This document shows, one piece after another, positions 23,510 through 32,516 of a DNA stretch of 64,000 bases (within the stretch, counting starts at the first letter, position 1; every line of letters starts with the position of its first letter). The position numbers and the translations under genes are program-made. This DNA comes from Cunninghamia lanceolata (Eukaryota > Streptophyta > Pinopsida > Cupressales > Cupressaceae), in the NCBI GenBank assembly GCA_027924645.1, contig BSBN01000850.1, forward strand, positions 806,001 through 870,000, given 5' to 3'. The notes under the pieces were generated by a model. That model was not told the DNA's origin. It worked only from the letters and a program-made list of their open reading frames with translations, and did no database searches.

Positions 23510-24928
23510 CGAGGGTTTCTCAGGTTTATGGTTTAGGGTTTAGGGGTTAGGGTTTAGGGGAATTATTTAGGGTTTAGGGGTTTAGGGTTTAGGGGTTTAG
23601 GGGTTAGGGGTTAAGGTTTAGAGGTTTAGGGTTTAGGGTTTAGAGAGAGAGAGGACCGATTGGAAGATATAGAGGAGACTGAGGGGAGAGATAGGGAGAT
23701 AGAGAGTGAGGGACATGGCTAGAGACATAGGGAGAGAGATTGAGAGGTAGAGGGATGATAGAGATAGGGAGATAGGGAGAGATAGGGAGATAGAGGTTTA
23801 GGGTTGCCTAGGTTTAGGGTTTAGGGTTGCTCGAGTTGAGGGGTTAGGGGTTAAGGTTTAGGGGCATTATTTAGGGTCTATGGTTTATGGTTTTAGGCGT
23901 TAAGGTTTAGAGGTATAGGGTTTAGGGTTTAGAGAGAGGACCAATTGGGAGATATATAGGAGACTGAGGGCAGAGATAAGGAGATAGAGAGTAAGGGACA
24001 TGGCCAAAGACATAGGGAGAGAGATTGTGAGGAGAGGGGTGATAGAGATAGAGAGATAGAGGTTTAGGGTTGCTTGGGTTTAGGGTTTAGGGTTTAGGGG
24101 TTAGGGTTTAAGGGCATTATTTAGGGTTTAGAGGTTTAGGGTTGAGCAAGTTTAGGGTTGCTCAGGTTTAGGGTTTAGGGTTGCATGTCAAAAGCACTCT
24201 CTCTATCTCTCTCTCTCCTAAACCCTAAATAATGCCCCTAAACCCTAACCCCTAACCCCTAAACCCTAAACCTAAGCAACGCTAAACCTCTATCTTCCTA
24301 TATCTATCATCCCTCTACCTCTCAATCTCTCTCCCTATCTCTCTGGACATCTTACTCACTTTTTATCTCCCTATTTCTCCCCTCTGTCTCCTCTATCTCT
24401 CCCTATCTGTCTCCTCTCTCTACCTATCTATATCTCCCTATCATCCTATCTCTTTCCTGTCTCTCCCCTATGATTCCTCTATCTCCCTATCTCTCCCCTC
24501 TATCTCTCCCTCTCCCCTATCGACGAAGGAAATGGAAACAAGAAAACTAGGACTCTCTCTCTCTATCTATCTCCCTATCTCTCCCCTTAATCTCCCCCAT
24601 CTCTCCCTCTCCCTCCCTCTCCCTCTTCCTTATCAACAAAGAAAATGGAAACAAGAAAACTAGGACATGCAAAGAGGGATGAGGATATAAATTGGGAGGA
24701 TGAAATGGAAACAAGATAAAATTAAAGTTGATTGGATGGGAAGAATGATGAGAGGAGAGGTTGAAAATAGTAAAATAGGGAAAAATTGGTGGGATCTAAA
24801 GGGAAATTAGAAAGGAAAAGGAAAAATAGGAGGTAGATAGGTGAGAGAGAGAGAGAGGGTAGCAGGTAAAGAGGGGAGGGAGAGGGAGGTAGAGAGGTGA
24901 GAGAGAGAGAGGGTAGGAGGTAAAGGGG

Positions 24929-24955
<27 letters not shown>
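24929..24955. repeat. (GA)n microsatellite
   Basis: An uninterrupted GA run just inside the right arm of the inverted block. Confidence 0.9.
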
Positions 24956-24960
<5 letters not shown>

Positions 24961-24974
24961 CTTTTGTAAAGAAT

Positions 24975-24994
24975 GAGCGCGTTATAACGCGCTC
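24975..24994. repeat. Perfect 20-bp palindrome
   Basis: GAGCGCGTTATAACGCGCTC is fully self-complementary. Imperfect relatives occur at 12465-12484, 21675-21694 and 25233-25250, each at or near a boundary of the repeat block. Confidence 0.9.
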
Positions 24995-25061
24995 GTGTTA
25001 TGGCTCGGTATAGGCTCAGTCATATCAAGCCATGTAACACGCTTGCGTTATGACTTGTATG

Positions 25062-25094
25062 GGACCAAAAAGTCATGTGGTGACTTTTTGGTCC
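25062..25094. repeat. Perfect 14-bp hairpin
   Basis: GGACCAAAAAGTCA is followed after a 5-nt loop (tgtgg) by its exact reverse complement. No T-run follows, so it is not called a terminator. Confidence 0.85.
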
Positions 25095-25131
25095 ATCATC
25101 TTTTTGCATATACCCCTACCTCCCTCCCCAC

Positions 25132-25236
25132 TTTCCATGCACTTAAAACACTTATAAATTTCCATGCATGAGAACACTTAAAACTTTCCATGCATGACAA
25201 TACTTGAAACTTTCCATGCATGACAAAATGCCCTCG
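25132..25236. repeat. 26-bp tandem repeat
   Basis: 'tttccatgcatga.aa.actt' starts at 25132, 25159, 25185 and 25211 (periods 27, 26, 26). The minus open frame over it (25096-25281) is a by-product of the repeat. Confidence 0.85.
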
Positions 25237-25299
25237 CGTTATAATGCGAGCACATTTTTGTGAACCCAAAAAAATGGACAAAAAGCATGTGGGATCTAT

Positions 25300-26522
25300 G
25301 ATTCAAACCCACATGCTTTGTTATTCCTACTTTTTATGCATTATCAGATTAAAAAATGCTTTTTCATGGTGTTGACATTTTGACAATCATTGTTTACTTA
25401 ATCCACCACTTTTTTTGGTTTTTTAATGTAGAAGAAGTAAATTGGATGTTTTTAGACAAAATTTGATTATTTAAACTAATAGTTTCATGTTTCATATTGT
25501 TTGAATGCTAATTTTCATGTATTTAGATTGAATTTGATGATATATATTTGTTTTTTTCATAAATTTAACTAATGCTATTAGAGTTATATAGAATTCAACA
25601 TTGACTACGAAGGAACTTGCCAAAAAGCTCAATTTTTTGAGGATTTTGAAGCCAAAGTTTTGAAGATTGGGCAACTCGAATCTCAAAATCTAAGGTATGT
25701 TCTTTATGTATTTGATTACTTCACTTTATGATTATGTTAAAGCATAAAATCTCATGTTATAGGACAATCATGGGGGAAGTGAGAGGATTATCATTTTGAC
25801 AAGTTAAATTATTATGACAAAGTGAAAATTTATATTTATTTGAGATAACAATCTATGACAACAAGCCATATCACCATGGGAAGGAAATCATCAATATAGT
25901 ATTGGTATATATTTATAAGGGAGTCTTATCAACATTCAAGGATAATCCTAAACTAGAGCAAGGTCATGGAAACACTTTCACTATGGAGTAGATGTGCAAT
26001 CATGTTGCTATTATCCTAACTCAAAGACAAACCTAAACAATTAGAAGGCTACTAAGGGAAATCATGTTAGTCAAAGAATTATCATCATGCTAAAATCAAG
26101 ATAAGGATTGTCACTTGAGCATACTCACTTGCAAGAACTATCATATCAGCCTAAAGACTATTATACCGCAATAGCTATCATGCAACTCTAAGAATAGTTA
26201 TGACCTCTCACCCATGGGTAGGATAGAAACTGATACACAAGGTGACAATCAAGACTAAATGATAAGTAAATTAATCTAAAATCCATGCAAAAAGGTATCC
26301 ATGATACTATATAAACATAGAGACCTGGTCTTGAAAGGATATTTATATGGTAGGGAAGATTGTCGTGGACACTAGATGACCAAATAGGTCAACTAAAAGA
26401 TAACCATACATGTCATTAGCATAGTTATTAGGACAATTATAATCACAATGAGGTTGTCTTGAATAGATAGTGACTTGTCAAGGAGTTATTAGATAGTTAA
26501 GGCAGATAGAGTATTGATATTG
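25300..26522. other. Unassigned spacer
   Basis: AT-rich, no terminal repeats, RNA genes or protein motifs found. It ends at the GTGGG target site of the copia element. Confidence 0.45.
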
Positions 26523-26527
26523 GTGGG

Positions 26528-27579
26528 TGTTGGGAATTAAGGTGTCTCAACCTTTGCAAATTCCTAGCGTTATTTATTTAATTGTATATTTATTTATTGC
26601 CTAATATTGTATTTACTTGCACATTTAATTTGGTCACTTAGTTGAGGTGGCACGGTGACATGTCATCTTACTTGGAATGTGACTTGGATGGTCAAGTCAA
26701 ACCTACATGGATTTGGGCGTCCCATTTGAGGTGGCACTATTATGTCATGTGTCGGCATCTTGTGGTATGTGGAAGAGGATATTCCATATGACAGAATCTA
26801 TGACGCGTAAGAGCCAAGTTTGGAGATTCCTATGACGAGTGGTGACAAGTGTCGGTGAGTATCTTTGCATGAGGGAAAGGCATCTTTGGGCGACCAAGTT
26901 GGGTTATGACATGTTGTATGAGGAATTTACTATATTTAGTCTTGTATGATGGATTCTCTTACAACATTTAAGGTTATTATGTTGGTAAAATCTATGGCAG
27001 CTGTAAGATGCGTAAGAGCATCTGTCATAGTCTATTTTTAGCATGGAGCGCTCCAATCTTGGAAAGTTAAATCTGCCATGTATGATAGATGTAAGGGATG
27101 TATTTGCAGCTTGGACAAGTGTCCTTTGATGCGGGAAAATGGCCATGTGGCCAAGGCGGATGCCTATCCCAAGAAGCTTCCAGAATATGCCTTGTATCTC
27201 TATAAAATGTATTGTTTTGGAGTTGTAGTTGCATAGTGTTTTTATAGGTACTGCTATGCTTCCAGAATAACTCCAGATTTGACATTTGAAGACTCTTGGA
27301 AGAACTTGCATTGTAAGCGTATTGTAAACTGTTATTGTTTTCAGGTAATACATTGTGAAGGTTTTAGAGTGTGGAGTTTTTCACCTGAAAAGGTTTTCCC
27401 CACGATACATCTTGTGTCTACTTCTCTCTGTCTACATTCTTGTATTGTGTTTGCTACTGTAATATCTCTGATACATGTTTAATATTGCTGAAATTGAGGA
27501 AGGGTTAAATGAATTTGCATACCTCTCCCCTCATTAGATTAGTTTAAAAAGCAATTTCCACACACCTAGCTTCCTTTCA
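26528..27579 (+). repeat. Copia 5' LTR
   Basis: Starts TGTTGGGAATTAAGG and ends CCTTTCA. Matches 38973-40023 throughout. TATA-like 'tctataaaatg' at about 27199 precedes the inferred R region. Confidence 0.93.
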
Positions 27580-27581
27580 GT

Positions 27582-27594
27582 TGGTATTAGAGCC
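27582..27594 (+). promoter_or_regulatory. Copia primer binding site
   Basis: TGGTATTAGAGCC lies two bases after the 5' LTR and is of initiator tRNA-Met type with one substitution. Confidence 0.85.
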
Positions 27595-27890
27595 TGGCCA
27601 GTTTTGGTCCTAGCTGCTGGGTAGGGGTTTTTTGTATTGGTCTTAGATTGAGTGGGAGTCTGTGCAAAGTATTCTGTAATATTGTTACAGGAAGGATATG
27701 GCAGGCACATCTGGAAGAATAGAGGTGGAAAAGTTTAATGGCAACAATTTTGAGTTGTGGAAACTCAAAATGGAAGATATACTCGTTGATAGAGACCTAT
27801 GGGAAATAATTTCTGGTACAAAACCAATGGCAATGGCACATGAAGATTGGGATCTCAAAAATCGTAAAGCCAAGGGTCTTACGAGACTCT

Positions 27891-30401
27891 TGTTGGTGCC
27901 TGAATTCACTGTCAGTTAATTTAGCAATTTTCATGCAGGCACCATCCCAAAAAATCCAAAAAAGGTTCTAAGTTTTGGCACCCTTCAGTGTTTTTTAGCA
28001 TCTGCATCTCATTTCTTGAGGAGGGGTCTTCGTGTTTTCTCCATCGGCATGTGTTCGTTTTTGTGTCTTCGACATTTCGGTTTGAACTTAAACCCTTTTT
28101 TCTACAAGTTCAATGGTTCAGCGGTTCATGGTTCATTTCTTTTCTAGCGGTTCATATTGTGCATTTGCCTTGCGCAAATATTGTATCATTGAACCTCCCG
28201 CTTGAACCCTTTTCTCAACGGTTCAAGGTTCAATAGTTCGATGCTTTGAGTTTTTTGCTCTCGGCCGGAGTGTTTTGTAGATGGAGTATTATTTTTGATG
28301 TTTGAACCTCAGTGTTGAACCATCGGGTTGAACCGGTTCGTGGTTCGACGGTTTAACAGTTCAGTGCTTTGTGTTTTTGGTGTTCATCAGTGTAATACTC
28401 TTCATCAGTAGGGGAATTTCATGTTAGGCCGATAGTTGGGAGTCTGGCCGATGGCGAGGTTGGTGTTCGACATATCGGGGTGACGAGGGAGTGTGTCTTG
28501 GAGATGGAAAGACCGTCGGCGGGACTGTTGCTATCGGCAGAGGGGTTTTGGCCTCTGCCGATATCGTTACTCGGGCCGATGGGGATTTGGGCATATGTGT
28601 GGTCGCCAGGACTTTGATCTATCGGCGTAGTAATTTGTGGTCTTCCCGATAATTTTGGTCATACCAATGGAGGAGGAGGGTGGATTGGTAACCACTAACG
28701 TAGTGTGTTTTGGTGGCCATCGGGGATACGTGTATGGTCGGTGGGAGTCTGGGAAGTTAGCCCAATGGTCTTTCTCTGGCTGATGACAAGGAATATAGTG
28801 TAAGCGTTGGTGTGACTTTTGCCTATCGGCGAGGAGGCTTTTTGGTTGGCCGATGGTAGTAGTCTGGCCGACAGAGGATTGCGGTGGCTTCATCGGTGTA
28901 ACTGATGAGATCGGCGAAGGTTTCGAGGGTCAGCCCGACGGTCTTTCTCTGGCCGATGAAGGGGAATGCGAAGGTAGCGGTCAGCGAGACCATTGAGATT
29001 GATGAGAGATTTGTGGGGTGCGCCGATGGCCTAGGTCTGGGCGATGGGCTTTGGGCTGAGAGGCGTGTGTCGAGCGTGGCAAAAGCGCTCGACGCTTATT
29101 ATGTTTGTGGCCCCGTTTATAAACTGCTGAAGGAGTCTCCATGGCACCAATGTGGGATTAGTTTCCCTGCACATTTGAAACTTCAAAAAATGCATTTTAG
29201 TGGGAAACTTCTTTTTGAACGCAGCGACAGTTTTCACGCGGCCGCAGGTGGTTGAGCCATCAATGGCGACTGTAGCAGGGGTAAGAGAAATGGTACACAT
29301 GATCAGGTGGCCCGATTTATGGATGAAGACTTCCAGATGGCGGTGCAGGGCTCGAGGCCTCCCTTGTTTGCTGCAGCAATAACTTCTGAGCACCATTCTT
29401 CCTGTGTGATCTGTATCTGGTAGATTTTTGAAAGCCATGTAATTAATTGTTGTGAGGTACACTTTCTGGCTGATATAGGCAGACTGTGTTACCATTGTTT
29501 TGGTTGTTGAAAACTGGACATTTTGGCTCTGTAATAAGATACAACTGGTTTTGGTTGCTCTGTGCAGCAAAACTTGCGAGTTTATGTATCTCCTGTTGTA
29601 CGTTTGTGCATGAATCCACTGATTTCATGGTCAATTTTATATGAATAATGCTATGTTTGCATGTGTTATGCTGATTCTGTCTCCAGTTTTGCATGTATCT
29701 TTCTTCTGAGTCCAGGCATTCAAGGAATGTCTGAGATTCTAGAACATAGAATTCCTGTGTTGAATGTTTAATCTTTTAACTTCTGCTCAAGGGGTAGATT
29801 AAACTGTTTTCAAATTGAATATTGGGAAGGGTATACTGCAATAGGGATGCCATAAGTATAGACAGCTTAACACTCTGTATTAGGAGATATATGTAAGGCA
29901 GATATCATGTTTATCCCCCTGAAATCTAGTTTTAGTTGTTCATGCTGATCATTCACAGGTGTATGTCTACCGACTCCAAGCCCCGGATAGGCACCAATCT
30001 AGCTCTGTGTTGAGGTTATATACCATGTCCAGCTTTGCATCCAAACATCAAATCAAACCATTTCATCCTTCCACCTGTTAGTTGTAGGAGTAGGATTAGG
30101 ATCCCTGCATACTCTCATACCCAACCAGACATATATGTCCAAGAATGTTGCCAACCTTGTGATTTGTTATACAAATCTTGGTCCTTACGTGAGAGTATTC
30201 TGCCTGTTGCTGTCAAGTTATATCTTTCTGTCATTGAGCTAGTCAAGGTCATACTTTTATCAAATAGGGACACCCCCCTTGGTGCGGCAGAACCAGAAGT
30301 GAAGGGGAGGAGCTCACGCAACCTCCTGTATTCAGTTGGCTGAATCTGCCTGTGCATTAGAACTGGCAAACCCTAATGCTGATTCAGAAGAAAAACCAAC
30401 A
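27891..30401 (+). repeat. 5' LTR of the Gag-only element
   Basis: TGTTGGTGCC...ACCAACA. It contains many GGTTCA/TGAACC words (28080-28360), a field of CCGATNG words (28430-29050), a perfect 12-bp hairpin (28532-28563) and a TATA-like 'gtttataaactg' at about 29116, which could be the promoter. Open frames on either strand (for example 28567-28893 and 29031-29570 minus) are not like any known protein and are disrupted differently in the other LTR. Confidence 0.92.
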
Positions 30402-30405
30402 AAAA

Positions 30406-30423
30406 TGGCGACTCTACTGGGGA
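30406..30423 (+). promoter_or_regulatory. Primer binding site of tRNA-Arg type
   Basis: TGGCGACTCTACTGGGGA, four bases after the 5' LTR, is complementary to the 3' end of plant tRNA-Arg (…CCCCAGcggAGTCGCCA type) with few mismatches. Degenerate repeats of it follow at 30500-30515 and 30572-30585. Confidence 0.75.
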
Positions 30424-30638
30424 GAGAGAGAGAGTCAAGTAACTTGAGGGCTGGAAAATCTAGTTTCCAGTGAAGTTGTTGCAGCAAAAAGGAACTATGT
30501 GGTGCTCTGCTGGGGTGATGAATCCAGAAAATAAAAGTGCCTTGCTGACATTCTGTCCTCTCTCTGAGAGGTGGCGACTCTGTTGAAAGAACCTATCAGT
30601 GCTGCAACATATATCCAGGTATTCATCTTTGATTCAAA

Positions 30639-32378
30639 ATGTTGAGTTTAGAACAGCAAGCCTGGTCGTGCTCTCAGAGAAGACCATTCTTTATTGAAAG
30701 ATATAAAGCCCTAAATTTCACAGGGATATATGGTTACCCAAATATTATTCCCAATAAAATTAGAAGATGTTTCCCAAAATATAGTGGATCAGATTATGAA
30801 TCGGCAAACAAACATCTGCAAAGATTTTGTAATTTAATAGAAGATTATGAGGTAGAGGATGAAGATGTAGTAATGAGACTCTTTGTTCAGTCATTGGAAG
30901 ATGATGCTAGGATATGGTTTTCAGACCTGCCTGTTTGTTCAGTTTCTTCATGGATAGATTTAAAAGTTGCATTCCTAGGGCAGTTTGGTGAAAGGTTTGA
31001 TGTGGCCTCATTGATCATACATTTTATGAATATCCAAAGGGAAGATGAGGAGCTGGTTCCAGCCTTTAATCTTAGGTTTATTAAATTGCTCAGGCAGATC
31101 CCTGAATATATGAGACCTAATAATGCATTGTGCTTGACAATTTATTTGGCTGCATTTGATGAAGAAATGAGTTATCTGTTGAGAGATAAAGAACCAGTCA
31201 CACTTCACCAGGCTTTCCAATTTGCTATGGACATAGAAAATAATGAGAAATATGGAATGCCAGTAGGTTTCATGGCTGCAAGTTGTCAAAGCAGTTATCA
31301 AAGTGAATATATTTCAGCCCTCCCAGTATGTGCATTGAGAGATGATTGTATAGAGGGAAATATACTTCAGAATAATGTGTGCAGCCATGATGTGATGCAT
31401 GAAGAAAATGTTGGAGAAAATGTAAGCACATCTTGTAATAATGAAAACAAAGATTGTTATCAGCCTTTAGAAGACAAGCCTGCGGACACAAGGTGCCCTC
31501 CAATTGATCAAATGAGAGACATACATGAAGTTGTGTCTTGCAGCAGTGTGCATATCCCAGTTATGCCTGATTATTTATATGAAGTGGATATGCAGAGCTT
31601 CACTCTGAATATAGAAAACATTGATTCAAGGGATGGCAGTGAATATGCTAGTGATTGCCAGCATTCAGATGCATATGTGAGCCTTTCAGATAATGAAATA
31701 TATTTGGATGCTAATTATGAATGTTTCTTTGAAGATTTTGGCCACCTTCATAGTGCAGAGGTTGAAAACTTTGCTTTTGATTATCAGGGCACTGGTGAAG
31801 ATAAAAAACAAGGTCACTATTCAGAGGTGGATGGGAAAATTGCAGATGTGTGTGCTCATATAGTTGGGAATAGTGTTGATTGCAGGGGTGACTATGAAGC
31901 TTTCAGTGTAGGGTTGCATTCTGAGTTATTTATGCCTTCTCTTGAGACATTTCAGGTGGACATTAATGACAAAACTGTCATGCATGATGATGATGGATAT
32001 CTGTATGTTCATCAAGATAAATTTGATTATGAGATGTTGCTTGTGCCTGAATATTGCATGTTTGATACAGAGGAGCTCTTATTTTTTGAGGAAGGGCAAA
32101 ATTTTGATGTGGATTCATTTGTTTCATGTGAGTCTGTTATTTTTCCAAGCAACATCAGTGACTCATATCATGATGACATTCTACAACTGATAATTATATA
32201 TGTTGATGAAACTAGCTATAGATTTGTTGAAGAAAAAGAAATGAGTAGCTGCACAAATAATTGCCAAGGGGCTTGCTGCAGACAGTTAAATGCTTTTAGG
32301 CTTCATTTGAAGAAATCAAAAGAAAATCAGGTGTTTGATAAAGGGAAATATTGTTTTTCCTTTTCTTGGTGGCCTTAG
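30639..32378 (+). CDS. Gag-like protein of the Gag-only retrotransposon
   Basis: An intact 579-residue frame from ATG at 30639. Residues about 45-215 form a retrotransposon Gag domain: 'FPKYSG' start, 'DDARIWFSDLP', 'SSWIDLKVAFLGQFGER', 'RLIKLLRQIPEY'-like helices and 'TLHQAFQFAMDIEN'. No CCHC zinc knuckle follows. Instead residues about 216-579 form a long, strongly acidic extension rich in Asp, Glu, Cys and His without a recognised fold and with no protease motif. Gag assembles cytoplasmic particles that package element RNA. The absence of stops over 580 codons, when neighbouring elements are full of stops, suggests recent activity or selection. The start is the first ATG of the frame; 236 bp of leader separate it from the LTR. 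Confidence 0.85.
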   Translation: MLSLEQQAWSCSQRRPFFIERYKALNFTGIYGYPNIIPNKIRRCFPKYSGSDYESANKHLQRFCNLIEDYEVEDEDVVMRLFVQSLEDDARIWFSDLPVCSVSSWIDLKVAFLGQFGERFDVASLIIHFMNIQREDEELVPAFNLRFIKLLRQIPEYMRPNNALCLTIYLAAFDEEMSYLLRDKEPVTLHQAFQFAMDIENNEKYGMPVGFMAASCQSSYQSEYISALPVCALRDDCIEGNILQNNVCSHDVMHEENVGENVSTSCNNENKDCYQPLEDKPADTRCPPIDQMRDIHEVVSCSSVHIPVMPDYLYEVDMQSFTLNIENIDSRDGSEYASDCQHSDAYVSLSDNEIYLDANYECFFEDFGHLHSAEVENFAFDYQGTGEDKKQGHYSEVDGKIADVCAHIVGNSVDCRGDYEAFSVGLHSELFMPSLETFQVDINDKTVMHDDDGYLYVHQDKFDYEMLLVPEYCMFDTEELLFFEEGQNFDVDSFVSCESVIFPSNISDSYHDDILQLIIIYVDETSYRFVEEKEMSSCTNNCQGACCRQLNAFRLHLKKSKENQVFDKGKYCFSFSWWP

Positions 32379-32420
32379 GCCATCAAGTTTGATTGGTGAT
32401 GCAGATCATTATAACTTCAT

Positions 32421-32486
32421 GACTCTGTTGCCCAATGGATAAGGCACTGGTCTGCATCCCAGAGATCTGGGGTTCTCGCTGCAGTC
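32421..32486 (+). other. tRNA-Arg-like sequence upstream of the 3' LTR
   Basis: GACTCTG followed by GCCCAATGGATAAGGCA and CTGGTCT matches the first half of plant tRNA-Arg closely (acceptor 5' strand, D arm, start of the anticodon arm), and 'AGAGATCTGGGGTTC' matches the variable region and the T-arm start. The 3' strand of the T stem is missing and the anticodon loop is altered, so it is a pseudo-tRNA. It lies between the gag stop and the 3' LTR (32517), in the element whose primer site is of tRNA-Arg type. Confidence 0.75.
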
Positions 32487-32516
32487 TTGCACCTGCATGT
32501 CCCCAATCAGAGCCAC

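Larger units (their letters stand above)
21695..24994. repeat. Telomere-like array flanked by inverted arms
   Basis: The left arm (about 21695-22330) holds CT-rich sequence and the 'ccctttagatcccaccaa...ttgcatgtc' segment. The right arm (about 24480-24994) holds the same segments in reverse complement and ends in a perfect 20-bp palindrome. Between them, GA-rich units and TTTAGGG-type runs repeat with the marker block at about 22455, 22850, 23125, 23698 and 23980, mostly 275-290 bp apart or a multiple. At 24215 the strand of the telomere motif flips to CCCTAAA. It is an interstitial telomere-like higher-order repeat with no coding content. Confidence 0.85.

Noticed and set aside
29031..29570. 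A 179-codon minus-strand open frame in the 5' LTR of the Gag-only element
   Set aside because: It lies wholly within an LTR, the matching frame in the other LTR (33657-34121) is shorter and altered, and no motif is recognised.
32379..32420. Polypurine tract before the 3' LTR of the Gag-only element
   Set aside because: No run of purines of usual length is present here or directly before 32517.
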